Positions 37,133 to 45,472 of a stretch of 64,000 nt of DNA are shown in pieces (position 1 is the first letter of the stretch; the number at the start of each line of letters is the position of its first letter). The stretch spans positions 1,240,001-1,304,000 of the forward strand of contig NZ_CP028908.1 of the NCBI RefSeq assembly GCF_024181725.1. Direction: 5' to 3'. The stretch comes from Bradyrhizobium sp. WD16. GTDB taxonomy: Bacteria > Pseudomonadota > Alphaproteobacteria > Rhizobiales > Xanthobacteraceae. The notes under the pieces were generated by a model, which was not told where the DNA came from, did not search any database, and saw only the letters and a program-made list of their open reading frames with translations. Position numbers and translations under genes: made by a program.

Positions 37133-37450
37133 CTATAGTTCCGGGGGGAGCGGCGGTTTTGGAGGATTCAGCATCTTGGATAGCTCTCCAGATGCAACCG
37201 CGAAGATCGCGGTAACTATTCCCGCTCCAATGCAAATGCGGACCAGTAACGTGTCGAAGCGCGCATCTTGCGGTGTGATGTAGACAACAATGCCCTTGGT
37301 CGCATGCGGGACGACTTGGCCGAATTGGGGGAGCGGAATCCGCGAGAAACTTACATAGTTCATCTCGCGGAGGCTCCACCACCACCACGAAGCGGCCAAT
37401 ACGATGGCGGCCAACTGGCCTATCCGGTAGAAAATTCTTTGCTGTGTCAT
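37133..37450 (-). CDS. Small two-helix membrane protein, unknown
   Basis: 105 aa with membrane segments near residues 10-27 (IGQLAAIVLAASWWWW) and 68-88 (LLVRICIGAGIVTAIFAVA), and a Pro-rich C-terminus. No family recognised. It is 138 bp downstream of the FkbM methyltransferase gene on the same strand, in an island of small unknown genes. An overlapping frame (37104-37511) looks less protein-like. Confidence 0.45.
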   Translation of the reverse strand: MTQQRIFYRIGQLAAIVLAASWWWWSLREMNYVSFSRIPLPQFGQVVPHATKGIVVYITPQDARFDTLLVRICIGAGIVTAIFAVASGELSKMLNPPKPPLPPEL

Positions 37451-37588
37451 GGTGTCGTGGGTGCAGATCGACCGGGAGATACCCGAGTTGCTTGCGGATA
37501 TCGCCAGCCAAGTGCCACCGCGTTCACGGCCCGCCCCGGAGTTCTATTCAGCCCGCATTGCATTGAACGATGTCGGCGGCGAGAGCTT

Positions 37589-38485
37589 TCATTTGAACAA
37601 CTGACCAATCGCTCGCACGGGAGCCGTAATCCGCCAGGATGTCGAGCGGTAGACCGCGGCCAGTTCGGCCCGTGCACTCCACTCCGCCGGAGGAGGCTCG
37701 GCACGCCAGGGTGCGTGGCCGATCAGTTCGGCAAGCGGCGGCACCGTGCAACCATGCCGCGGCCGCAAAACGAGATCGTCGACGCACCCCCGACGGACCA
37801 TGTTCTCAGGCAGGAATGCGTGACCATCGAGCACAGGTGAGAATGTCCCGTCAGACTCGACACGGCGCACGTCGAACGCGCGCGTCAACCCGCAGGCAAA
37901 GGCCAGGGAATTGGCGCCGCACGCAGTGAGGCAAAGACTGTTGAATTCCATCCAGATCGGCAGCTCCGGCCGCAATTGGCCGGTCAGCCCGGTCAGCACC
38001 CACGGCTCGTATCCTTCGGTATCGATCTTGAGGAAGTCGAAACGAACGCCATTCTGAACACAAAAGTCGTCCAGCGACAGCGCCGGCACCTCGATTCCGC
38101 CTTCGCTGACCACGCGTGAGCCCGCGCTAAACACTTCCGCGTGGTTGAAGCGCACGGTGCCCTTGGCGTCGCCGAGCGCAGCCTCGACCACAGTCACATT
38201 CCGCAGACCGTTCAATTCAATGTTTTGCCTGAGGAAAGCTGCCGTCTCGGGTGAGGGTTCAAACGCAAAGACCCGGCCACGCGGCACCAGGCGCGCGAAG
38301 ATGATTGCGGTTAGCCCGATGTTCGCTCCGATGTCCGCGATCAAAGCGTCCGGCGCCAGGTTCTCTCGCACGAATTTCGCCAAGGCATCGAGGCCCGCGG
38401 CGTGAGTCTGTATCTGCTGAAAATATTCGTCACCCGCTGCACCTATGATGTCCGCTGTATCGCCCGCGAGCGTGACCTGCACCAT
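37589..38485 (-). CDS. FkbM-family methyltransferase
   Basis: 298 aa. SAM-binding motif I is LIADIGANIGLTAIIFARL (about 49-67), motif II is VFAFEPSPETAAFLRQNIELNG, and FDFLKIDTEGYEPWVL is the FkbM-type post-motif III. The C-terminal STSWRITAPVRAIGQLF is a tail often seen in glycan-modifying enzymes of surface polysaccharide loci. It probably O-methylates a sugar or lipid-linked glycan. It is isolated here, without other polysaccharide genes. Confidence 0.85.
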   Translation of the reverse strand: MVQVTLAGDTADIIGAAGDEYFQQIQTHAAGLDALAKFVRENLAPDALIADIGANIGLTAIIFARLVPRGRVFAFEPSPETAAFLRQNIELNGLRNVTVVEAALGDAKGTVRFNHAEVFSAGSRVVSEGGIEVPALSLDDFCVQNGVRFDFLKIDTEGYEPWVLTGLTGQLRPELPIWMEFNSLCLTACGANSLAFACGLTRAFDVRRVESDGTFSPVLDGHAFLPENMVRRGCVDDLVLRPRHGCTVPPLAELIGHAPWRAEPPPAEWSARAELAAVYRSTSWRITAPVRAIGQLFK

Positions 38486-38515
38486 TGATTATCTACCTCC
38501 AGCCGATACTGACTT

Positions 38516-38556
38516 GTCCCGTCCCCGGCCGGCCTGCTCCAGGCCGGGGACGGGAC
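38516..38556. repeat. Perfect 15-bp palindrome upstream of the FkbM gene
   Basis: GTCCCGTCCCCGGCC (38516-38530) and its exact complement (38542-38556) flank an 11-nt loop, 30 bp before the FkbM start. It could be a terminator remnant of a gene once lying further right, or an mRNA leader structure. Confidence 0.6.
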
Positions 38557-38621
38557 GGCTTCGCACATCGAAAGATCTCACGCCGCCTGCGCCGGCGTCG
38601 CTCAGGCTGCCCGCTGCGGAA

Positions 38622-38720
38622 TCAGGTCAAATTGTTGGCCACAACCTTGTTCGTACCCGTGCCGTCATCCACCACACCACCGCTGGCATTTCCGCGGACG
38701 CGGTTGTTTGTGAGGATGGC
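38622..38720 (-). pseudogene. C-terminal scrap of a parallel beta-helix protein
   Basis: The minus strand reads ILTNNRVRGNASGGVVDDG, then TGTNKVVANNLT and stop. Asn-ladder repeats of this kind are typical of right-handed beta-helix (pectate-lyase-like) proteins. The frame degenerates upstream and no start is seen. The remaining part of the 38486-38888 gap shows a 10-bp inverted repeat (CGGCATATCG at 38831-38840, complement 38880-38889) and nothing else. Confidence 0.45.
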
Positions 38721-38888
38721 CCGCGCGGCTCTGCTGTCATGCCAGGCAATCCACTTCTCATGGTCTGTTGCCTGGCAGCGCACCAAACGAGCTATCGCCC
38801 AAAAGTCGGCGACGGCGGGACTGGCAACGGCGGCATATCGTGGGGGGAGCTTGACGCCTCCACTTCTCCACCGAAGGCGCGATATGCC

Positions 38889-39257
38889 GTGCCCAAAGAT
38901 AGCATTCTCATGCTCATGCTCATGCTCATGCAGTCAGGAAACGTCGACGATCAACCGGCCGAAATCTTGCACAAGCGGGCACACATCTTGTTGGCTCAGG
39001 CGGTCGAGGCCGAAGTCGCGGACTTTGTCGGCAAGCATGCCGATTTGAAGACCGGGGACGGCCGCCAGCGCGTGGTCCGCCACGGTCACCTGCCGGAGCG
39101 AGAGGTAATGACCGGTATCGGTCCGGTCGCCGTCCGCCAGCCGCGTGTGCGCGATCGCGAGGCGGACGCCACCGATCCCGAGCGCATCCGGTTCTCGCCG
39201 TCGATCCTGCCACCCTATATGCGCCGGTCAAAGTCGATCGAGACGCTGCTGCCGATC
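38889..39257 (+). pseudogene. Truncated IS256-family transposase (N-terminal part)
   Basis: From GTG 38889, an N-terminal region with HKRAHILLAQAVEAEVADFV, GRQRVVRHGHLPEREVMTG, IGPVAVRQPRVRDRE and SPSILPPYMRRSKSIETLLP matches the start of mutator/IS256-type transposases. Homology stops at LLPI (39257), before the DDE residues; the following bases belong to unrelated sequence. A CATGCT hexamer is repeated four times near the start (38909-38932), giving MLMLMLM. Confidence 0.75.
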
Positions 39258-39278
39258 TTTTGGCGGATATGGTCCTCC

Positions 39279-39368
39279 TTAATTGGAGTAGCGACTTTCC
39301 ATCTCCTCCGGCCGCTTGAAATCCCTCGTCAGCTCTTCGAGAAGTTCAGGGGAAACCTTCATCTGCAT
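39279..39368 (-). pseudogene. Possible second transposase start scrap
   Basis: Thirty codons from ATG 39368 read MQMKVSPELLEELTRDFKRP then EEMESRYSN and stop. The wording resembles the first 20-25 residues of another IS256-type transposase in the opposite direction to the fragment at 38889. Short, so the call is weak. Confidence 0.25.
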
Positions 39369-39419
39369 GCTCCAGACGGCTCTCGCCTCTCGGGGGATTA
39401 TGCAGCGACACAGTTCAGT

Positions 39420-39851
39420 TTACAGTCTCTCGTCTCGCCACCCTTTCGCAAAAGCAGTGACTGCTCTGTCGTCCTGCTCCGTCACAAGGAAGCCATCGAG
39501 GGCTAGCCCAAACTTGAATAGCACGGTGAACCCAACGTTCTGCTTCGGCGCGCCATCCGCCGCGCACAGATCGCGATAGACGGTCGAGCCGTCACGGTCG
39601 AAGAGTTTGACGCCACTTACTTCAGCTTGCGACTGCTCTTTTCCAAAACCGACCTCCATTACCGTTCCATCGGCACCGGAAGAAATCACAGTCAGGTCTT
39701 CCTTATCCCATGAATCGATAATTTTCGGCCCAAAACGACTCTTCCTGGAATAGTCTGGCGGACCCAAGAGAGCATGCAGGTCCGCACGCGCCATGCCAAA
39801 ATTAATGGGACCAACGCTTACATACGGATCAATTACAAAAGGAGTAATCAT
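39420..39851 (-). CDS. Orphan immunity-type protein
   Basis: 143 aa, soluble, from ATG 39851, which lies 2 nt after the stop of a truncated toxin tail (TAAATATG). It starts MITPFVIDPYVSVGPINFGM and has ALLGPPDYSRKSRFGPKIIDSW and TVMEVGFGKEQ. Short spacing after a toxin C-terminus, small size and lower GC than the core genes are the reasons to call it an immunity gene. No family name can be given with certainty. Confidence 0.6.
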   Translation of the reverse strand: MITPFVIDPYVSVGPINFGMARADLHALLGPPDYSRKSRFGPKIIDSWDKEDLTVISSGADGTVMEVGFGKEQSQAEVSGVKLFDRDGSTVYRDLCAADGAPKQNVGFTVLFKFGLALDGFLVTEQDDRAVTAFAKGWRDERL

Positions 39852-39853
39852 AT

Positions 39854-40011
39854 TTATCCCATCGGAAGGAGATTATTTCTCTCAAGACATTTAAAGTACT
39901 CCAACATTGCCTCATTGTACTTCCGGGGATTTCCAATAGCCTTCGAAATTTCCAGAATATCCTGAATTTCGATTGCCATAGCCTCTCGCCATTTTCCGTC
40001 TTTTAACAGCG
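39854..40011 (-). pseudogene. Truncated toxin C-terminal tail
   Basis: The last 50 or so codons of a protein, with [20 protein letters not shown] and NPRKYNEAMLEYFKCLERNN before NLLPMG and stop. Its front is cut exactly where the IS110/mini-element end (GAATTACG, 40012-40019) begins. The helical, Lys/Glu-rich tail followed by a tightly spaced small gene is the standard end of a polymorphic toxin. The enzymatic part is lost, so the activity is unknown. Confidence 0.6.
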
Positions 40012-40020
40012 GAATTACGT

Positions 40021-40112
40021 TGACAGTGCACTTAACCACTTAACTGAATCGTTCCGCGCCTTCGATCGTCACTCGGCTGAGACCACGACTTCGCCGATAT
40101 AATGCACTGTCA
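40021..40112 (-). repeat. 92-bp mini-element, copy 1 (reverse orientation)
   Basis: Exactly 92 bp, bounded by TGACAGTGCA and its inverse TGCACTGTCA. Read on the minus strand it differs from copy 2 at one base (ATTATATC versus ATTGTATC). It lies between a toxin tail and the IS110 non-coding end, and is inverted with respect to copy 2 although the right-hand flank (TGTGTGGACGGCGCC) is the same. Confidence 0.9.
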
Positions 40113-40384
40113 TGTGTGGACGGCGCCGTTTTGGCAAGAGGAAACGACGATACCGATGCGGCGTAGTCGGGTGCGGTCATGTGTCCGGCCTGTTGATGCA
40201 GGACACTTGCCTGCTGGCCCTGATGTTGTCCGCTGATCTGGTCCCTATCACCGTATCGCGCTTCGATGGCGCCGACAGTAACATCGGGGTGTCCTGATCA
40301 CCGGCTCGACCCGGTCGCATCAATTCGCAGCACCTTCCGCCAAACTCTGTTGATCTTCGATCGAAGCGGCGCGCAGTTCCGCCC
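40113..40384 (-). ncRNA. Candidate bridge/seek RNA region of IS110 copy 1
   Basis: This 272-bp stretch downstream of the transposase has no credible gene and is conserved base for base in copy 2. Minus-strand GTGTCC and GGACAC form a hairpin around 40190-40215. In IS110-type elements the non-coding end encodes the RNA that pairs with donor and target DNA; in IS1111 relatives it lies 3' of the transposase, as here. The RNA itself is inferred from position. Confidence 0.4.
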
Positions 40385-41455
40385 TCAGGCGACCTGCACT
40401 TGCCTCGCCATGGGGGTGCGCGCCTCGCTCCGATAGACCCCGCCTCGCATTAGCAGCGCCCACACGATGCGCGCCGTCTTGTTGGCAAGCGCTACCGCAA
40501 CGACCTTGAAGGGCTTCTTCGCCAACAATCCCTGCGCCCACAGCTTCGATGCCGCGCCGCCGTCCTTCACATGGCGCAGCACCGCCGTGGCACCCACCAC
40601 CAGCAGCTTGCGCAGGTAACGATCACCCATCTTGGAGATGCGACCCAGCCGCTCCTTGCCGCCGCTCGACGACTGTCTCGGGACCAGGCCGAGAAACGCC
40701 GCGAAGTCACGACCCGAGGCAAACATCGAGGGATCGGTGATGCTCGCCGTCAGTGCCGAGGCCGTGACCGGGCCGATGCCGGGAATCGTGGCCAGCCGCC
40801 GGCTCGCCGCGTCGGCGCGGTGAGCCGTCAGAATCTGCCGATCGAAGTCGGCGATGGCGGCCTCGATACTTCGCAACTGGATCATCAGCGGCGCCAACGC
40901 GGCACGCACCGCGACCGGCAGCCGGGGGTCGTCGGGATCTTCGATGAGTGCCAACAGACCTGGCAGGTGCCGCACACCCTGCGCAGCCACGACACCGAAC
41001 TCGGCGAGGTGTCCGCGCAATGCGTTGATCAGCCCGACCCGCTGGCCGACCAGCAGTTCGCGACCTCGGTGCAGCAGCAGAAGCGCTTGCTGCTCACGGC
41101 TCTTGATCGGTACGAAGCGCATCGATGGCCGGCTGACCGCCTCGCAGATCGCCGCGGCGTCGGCTGCGTCGTTCTTCTGCCGACGCACATAGGCTTTCAC
41201 ATAGGCCGGCGGGATCAGTCTCACCTCGTGGCCGATCTCAGTGAAGCAGCGCGCCCAGAAATGCGACGTGGCGCAAGCCTCCATGCCGATCAGACATTTC
41301 TGAAGGCGCCCCACAACTGCAAGCAAGTCCTTGCGTCTCACGGCCCGCCGCAGCACCACTTTGCCGGCGGCATCGACCCCGTGCAACTGAAAGACATTCT
41401 TGGCGAGATCGATGCCAAGTGTGACGACGGCCCCGTTTGCTGTAGACTTCTCCAT
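40385..41455 (-). CDS. IS110-family transposase (DEDD), copy 1
   Basis: 356 aa from MEKSTANGAVVTLGIDLAKN. The RuvC-like N-terminal half has the DEDD residues: Asp in GIDLAKNVFQLHGVD, Glu in GMEACATSHFWA and the Asp pair in KNDAADAAAICEA. The C-terminal Tnp domain has IPGIGPVTASALTA and RQSSSGGKERLGRISKMGD, with the likely catalytic Ser. One residue (Ser/Trp in GGAASKLWA) differs from copy 2. Confidence 0.95.
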   Translation of the reverse strand: MEKSTANGAVVTLGIDLAKNVFQLHGVDAAGKVVLRRAVRRKDLLAVVGRLQKCLIGMEACATSHFWARCFTEIGHEVRLIPPAYVKAYVRRQKNDAADAAAICEAVSRPSMRFVPIKSREQQALLLLHRGRELLVGQRVGLINALRGHLAEFGVVAAQGVRHLPGLLALIEDPDDPRLPVAVRAALAPLMIQLRSIEAAIADFDRQILTAHRADAASRRLATIPGIGPVTASALTASITDPSMFASGRDFAAFLGLVPRQSSSGGKERLGRISKMGDRYLRKLLVVGATAVLRHVKDGGAASKLWAQGLLAKKPFKVVAVALANKTARIVWALLMRGGVYRSEARTPMARQVQVA

Positions 41456-41598
41456 GGACGGCGCTCCCTTGATGAATCGCTTCGACAACGACACATCATG
41501 GCACAACAAATGCCGAGGGTGGCGCCGTCCACCCCATCACCGTAATTCCGCCAGTCTCCCGGCGCACCTGTCACCGTAATTTCGTAATCAAAGTCCCC

Positions 41599-42159
41599 TC
41601 ATCTCGGGCCATTTCTGACCATCGGCAAGGGTGCCGACAAGACCCGCTCAAAATCGTGCATGATGATACGCGTTTCCTCATCTTCAAAATTATATGTTTT
41701 TATCATATAAGATCCAGCTAAAATTGGGATCATCAAAAACTCGGCTTCGCCCGCCTGCATATCCGTTGCGGCATCAAATACGTAAAGTGTCTCTGAATTT
41801 GAAATAAATTCACATGATTCTACTTCTGTCAGGCTGGCGTTTTCCAAAATTGTTGGGATCGATCGATAATCGAAATTTTCTGGAGCATACATATATCTGT
41901 ATATGACTGGCGATCCATCTGGCTTCAAAAAGAATGATGTGGGCATGGGCATGTCACCTAGGACTAACACCCAATCACTTTCCAATGGTATTATACCTGC
42001 ATAATCTTTAACAGCACATGCTCTGGCGTAATCTGAGTCGGCAGAGAGCGTGTTCAACGAACTGCCGCCAATCCCCCGCCATTTTTCACTCAGGCAGGCC
42101 TCCATCACGACAAGAGGCCCACCAGTGGACGTGACCATTCTTTCTGGCTCTATTACCAT
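41599..42159 (-). CDS. Immunity protein, Imm21-like
   Basis: 186 aa, soluble, acidic. [20 protein letters not shown] (WxG motif) and [15 protein letters not shown] resemble the Imm21 family of polymorphic-toxin immunity proteins. Its ATG overlaps the last 7 bases of the Rhs module with the nuclease-like tail (ATGGTAA), so it is the presumed antidote of that tail. Much of the gene is AT-richer than the Rhs core, a sign of separate origin. Confidence 0.65.
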   Translation of the reverse strand: MVIEPERMVTSTGGPLVVMEACLSEKWRGIGGSSLNTLSADSDYARACAVKDYAGIIPLESDWVLVLGDMPMPTSFFLKPDGSPVIYRYMYAPENFDYRSIPTILENASLTEVESCEFISNSETLYVFDAATDMQAGEAEFLMIPILAGSYMIKTYNFEDEETRIIMHDFERVLSAPLPMVRNGPR

Positions 42160-43545
42160 CTTTTGCTCGAAATAGTTTGAAACGACTGACTCTCAGGGCC
42201 AGATTGCAGTCCCCTAAGTCTTCCTCCTTGTGTCTGACTGCAAGAGAGACATTGTGGATAGTAATCTTGCGCGCCTCCAGGGGAATTAATCGACGTTGGA
42301 GGCTGATGATCCCCCACCCAATTTCCGGACTTGGTGCCGGGATCATTCGTGCCGCAAGTGTGGCAGCCGAAGGTCCCGCCCAAGTCGTTAATGTCCTTCC
42401 GTTGTTCCGCGGTTGGGCGTGGACTTGGACCGGCTGGGATTGATCCGCCAGCATACGGTCCTACACCCACGTTGGGCGGAACGTCGGCTGAGTTATTGAA
42501 GACTCCGTTGATTGCTTTGCCAGCATAGTACGCCGTTCCGACGGCCAACGCCGCAACGGCTCCGCTGCAAGCGGGAATTGCCGCGCACGCGACTGCTCCC
42601 TCGACAACGCATGCGTCAACACAGAATCCGCTCGGATCCGTTTTATTGACGGGATCATTGCCCGTGTAGGCATAGAGATTGATGTTGTCCTTTATCCCGA
42701 TCGGATCGGTCTGCAGGAACCGGCCCAGCGTCGGCGAGTAGGCCCTCGCCCGGTAGAAGTAGAGCCCGGTCTCCGGATCGAAGCGCCGTCCGGTGAAGCG
42801 ATACGCCGCCGTGCCGGCGCCGCTGGTGACGGTCTGGCCGTAGGCCGTGTAGGCGTATTTCTCGGTGACCTGGCCCGATGCGTTGGCGAGCGCGATCACC
42901 GATCCCAGCGCATCCTGGAACTGATAGGTCGAGGCCCCGCCCGGCGCCACCGACAGCACCGGCTCGTCGAGGCCGGCGCCGTAGGCGAACATCCGGGAGA
43001 AATACACCGTGCCGGTCCCGGTATATTCCGCCAGCTCCTGGTCGCCGTAGGACAGCCAGGCGGTGGTGGTGCCGTTGACCGTCTTGAGGTAGCGGCGGCC
43101 GAGCGCGTCATAGCTGTAGGACACGGTCGTGCCGCTCCTGCTCGCCGAGACCAGCCGGTTCTCGGTGTCGTAGCCGTAGGTCCAGACGCCGTCCGAGGTC
43201 AGGTTGCCGCGCTTGTCGTAGCTGTAGGTCGCGGCCCCGCCGCCGGTGAGGCTGGCATACTGGTTCAGCGTGTTGGCGGTGTAGGTGGTGGTCGCCGCCG
43301 CGAGGCCCGACGGCAGGTAGCTGGCATCGGACGCGGTCAGGCTCGCGCGCTGGTGATCCTGGTTGTAGGTCAGCCCCAGGGTCAGCGACGAGCCGTTCCA
43401 GCTGTGGGCGAGCGAGGCCACGAGCCCGGCCGGGGTATAGCCCAGCGTGGTGGAGGCGACCGCCGCGCCGGCCGGGCCGTAGGAGACGCCGGTGCGCTGC
43501 GACAGCGCATCGTAGCTGTAGCCGGCGATCCGGATGCCCGAGCCT
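42153..43545 (-). pseudogene. Rhs C-terminal module with zinc-nuclease-like tail
   Basis: A 5'-truncated Rhs gene. Homology to the full-length protein begins at [17 protein letters not shown] (about 43545), with no start codon before it; the first in-frame ATG is internal (43421). The YD repeats and core ([35 protein letters not shown]) end at NKTDPSG, where the variable tail starts (about 158 aa). The tail has [18 protein letters not shown] and [13 protein letters not shown]. Two CxxC pairs around an Asp-His motif suggest a treble-clef HNH/endonuclease-VII-like nuclease. It is followed directly by the Imm21-like gene. Confidence 0.85.
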
Positions 43546-43593
43546 ATCGCTACAGCAGGTACACCTTCGGACTCGATTCACCCACGGGGAGCT

Positions 43594-43869
43594 CTATCGC
43601 GAAGCATCATAGCCTTGTGGAAACCAAATCCCGCGAACCTCCGGGTTGCCAAGGTTTGGCTGAACATGGTTTCGCTCTAGCGCTGACAATTCGACGTCTT
43701 CTGCCAATTGCACGATATTCGGGGGGCCATTTGGCCCGAATACAAATTCTCTTAGCAACTTGACAGCATCATCATAATCGTACGCGGTAACCCCACAACC
43801 AAGATTCAGAGCAGTCGGCATGGGGAGCCTTTCGAACTCAAACCAGAATCTCCTGAGCTTTCCTTTCAT
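43594..43869 (-). CDS. Orphan immunity-type protein (91 aa)
   Basis: Starts MKGKLRRFWFEFERLPMPTA at ATG 43869, overlapping the TGA of a toxin-tail remnant (CCATGA). The sequence LGCGVTAYDYDDAVKLLREF and VELSALERNHVQPNLGNPEV ends GIWFPQGYDASR. Small proteins of this look are frequent next to polymorphic toxins. A partial duplicate lies at 47967-48175. A longer frame upstream runs through the mini-element and is artificial. Confidence 0.6.
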   Translation of the reverse strand: MKGKLRRFWFEFERLPMPTALNLGCGVTAYDYDDAVKLLREFVFGPNGPPNIVQLAEDVELSALERNHVQPNLGNPEVRGIWFPQGYDASR

Positions 43870-43935
43870 GGGAACGCCTGTGGTTCGAAGCGGATCACCG
43901 GCCCGATGTTCGGATTTCCGACCCCGGGGTAATTC
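43866..43935 (-). pseudogene. Toxin-tail remnant before the 43869 gene
   Basis: The minus strand reads GVGNPNIGPVIRFEPQAFP and stop, the stop overlapping the next start codon. It is cut on its 5' side by mini-element copy 2. The position is that of a toxin C-terminus, of which only about 22 codons remain; a second copy lies at 48172-48241. Confidence 0.45.
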
Positions 43936-43937
43936 GG

Positions 43938-44029
43938 TGACAGTGCATTGTATCGGCGAAGTCGTGGTCTCAGCCGAGTGACGATCGAAGGCGCGGAACG
44001 ATTCAGTTAAGTGGTTAAGTGCACTGTCA
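43938..44029 (+). repeat. 92-bp mini-element, copy 2 (forward orientation)
   Basis: TGACAGTGCA at 43938-43947 and TGCACTGTCA at 44020-44029. The core is inverted compared with copy 1, with the same IS110 sequence attached on the right. It matches copy 4, which lies in a duplicated segment. Confidence 0.9.
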
Positions 44030-44301
44030 TGTGTGGACGGCGCCGTTTTGGCAAGAGGAAACGACGATACCGATGCGGCGTAGTCGGGTGCGGTCATGTG
44101 TCCGGCCTGTTGATGCAGGACACTTGCCTGCTGGCCCTGATGTTGTCCGCTGATCTGGTCCCTATCACCGTATCGCGCTTCGATGGCGCCGACAGTAACA
44201 TCGGGGTGTCCTGATCACCGGCTCGACCCGGTCGCATCAATTCGCAGCACCTTCCGCCAAACTCTGTTGATCTTCGATCGAAGCGGCGCGCAGTTCCGCC
44301 C
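44030..44301 (-). ncRNA. Candidate bridge/seek RNA region of IS110 copy 2
   Basis: Identical in layout and sequence to 40113-40384 and likewise 3' of the transposase. Short plus-strand frames inside (for instance from 44011) are Arg/Cys-rich and look spurious. Confidence 0.4.
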
Positions 44302-45372
44302 TCAGGCGACCTGCACTTGCCTCGCCATGGGGGTGCGCGCCTCGCTCCGATAGACCCCGCCTCGCATTAGCAGCGCCCACACGATGCGCGCCGTCTTGTT
44401 GGCAAGCGCTACCGCAACGACCTTGAAGGGCTTCTTCGCCAACAATCCCTGCGCCCACAGCTTCCATGCCGCGCCGCCGTCCTTCACATGGCGCAGCACC
44501 GCCGTGGCACCCACCACCAGCAGCTTGCGCAGGTAACGATCACCCATCTTGGAGATGCGACCCAGCCGCTCCTTGCCGCCGCTCGACGACTGTCTCGGGA
44601 CCAGGCCGAGAAACGCCGCGAAGTCACGACCCGAGGCAAACATCGAGGGATCGGTGATGCTCGCCGTCAGTGCCGAGGCCGTGACCGGGCCGATGCCGGG
44701 AATCGTGGCCAGCCGCCGGCTCGCCGCGTCGGCGCGGTGAGCCGTCAGAATCTGCCGATCGAAGTCGGCGATGGCGGCCTCGATACTTCGCAACTGGATC
44801 ATCAGCGGCGCCAACGCGGCACGCACCGCGACCGGCAGCCGGGGGTCGTCGGGATCTTCGATGAGTGCCAACAGACCTGGCAGGTGCCGCACACCCTGCG
44901 CAGCCACGACACCGAACTCGGCGAGGTGTCCGCGCAATGCGTTGATCAGCCCGACCCGCTGGCCGACCAGCAGTTCGCGACCTCGGTGCAGCAGCAGAAG
45001 CGCTTGCTGCTCACGGCTCTTGATCGGTACGAAGCGCATCGATGGCCGGCTGACCGCCTCGCAGATCGCCGCGGCGTCGGCTGCGTCGTTCTTCTGCCGA
45101 CGCACATAGGCTTTCACATAGGCCGGCGGGATCAGTCTCACCTCGTGGCCGATCTCAGTGAAGCAGCGCGCCCAGAAATGCGACGTGGCGCAAGCCTCCA
45201 TGCCGATCAGACATTTCTGAAGGCGCCCCACAACTGCAAGCAAGTCCTTGCGTCTCACGGCCCGCCGCAGCACCACTTTGCCGGCGGCATCGACCCCGTG
45301 CAGCTGAAAGACATTCTTGGCGAGATCGATGCCAAGTGTGACGACGGCCCCGTTTGCTGTAGACTTCTCCAT
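44302..45372 (-). CDS. IS110-family transposase (DEDD), copy 2
   Basis: 356 aa, identical to copy 1 except for Trp in GGAAWKLWA. The DEDD residues and the C-terminal Ser region are intact, so either copy could be active. GGGAG lies about ten bases before the ATG at 45372. Confidence 0.95.
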   Translation of the reverse strand: MEKSTANGAVVTLGIDLAKNVFQLHGVDAAGKVVLRRAVRRKDLLAVVGRLQKCLIGMEACATSHFWARCFTEIGHEVRLIPPAYVKAYVRRQKNDAADAAAICEAVSRPSMRFVPIKSREQQALLLLHRGRELLVGQRVGLINALRGHLAEFGVVAAQGVRHLPGLLALIEDPDDPRLPVAVRAALAPLMIQLRSIEAAIADFDRQILTAHRADAASRRLATIPGIGPVTASALTASITDPSMFASGRDFAAFLGLVPRQSSSGGKERLGRISKMGDRYLRKLLVVGATAVLRHVKDGGAAWKLWAQGLLAKKPFKVVAVALANKTARIVWALLMRGGVYRSEARTPMARQVQVA

Positions 45373-45472
45373 GGACGGCGCTCCCTTGATGAATCGCTTC
45401 GACAACGACACATCATGGCACAACAAATGCCGAGGGGGGCGCCGTCCACCCCATCACCGTAATTCTGGTTCC

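Larger units (their letters stand above)
40012..41548 (-). mobile_element. IS110-family element, copy 1
   Basis: The ends are GAATTACG at 40012 and CCGTAATTC ending 41548, i.e. an inverted GAATTACGG(T)GA. Subterminal inverted repeats TGGACGGCGCC lie at 40117-40127 and, inverted, near 41521-41532. It contains the 92-bp mini-element (40021-40112), a 272-bp non-coding stretch and the transposase gene. Subterminal repeats and a long non-coding side downstream of the transposase fit the IS1111 subgroup. Confidence 0.75.
43938..45465 (-). mobile_element. IS110-family element, copy 2
   Basis: Same organisation as copy 1: mini-element (43938-44029), non-coding stretch (44030-44301), transposase, then the right end with GGCGCCGTCCACC and CACCGTAATTC (to 45465). 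The outer left flank is TAATTCGG rather than GAATTACG. The near-identity to copy 1 means recent duplication. Confidence 0.75.

Noticed and set aside
37104-37511. 135-codon minus-strand frame overlapping 37133-37450
   Set aside because: Pro/His/Cys-rich composition without structure; the overlapping 105-aa frame with two membrane segments is more credible.
43594-44097. 167-codon extension of the 91-aa immunity-type gene
   Set aside because: The extra N-terminal part translates the mini-element and IS110 end; the ATG at 43869 overlapping the toxin-tail stop is a better start.
44011-44214. Arg/Cys-rich small frame in the IS110 non-coding end (also 40112-40297)
   Set aside because: Begins inside the mini-element, no ribosome-binding site, and the region is better explained as non-coding element end.
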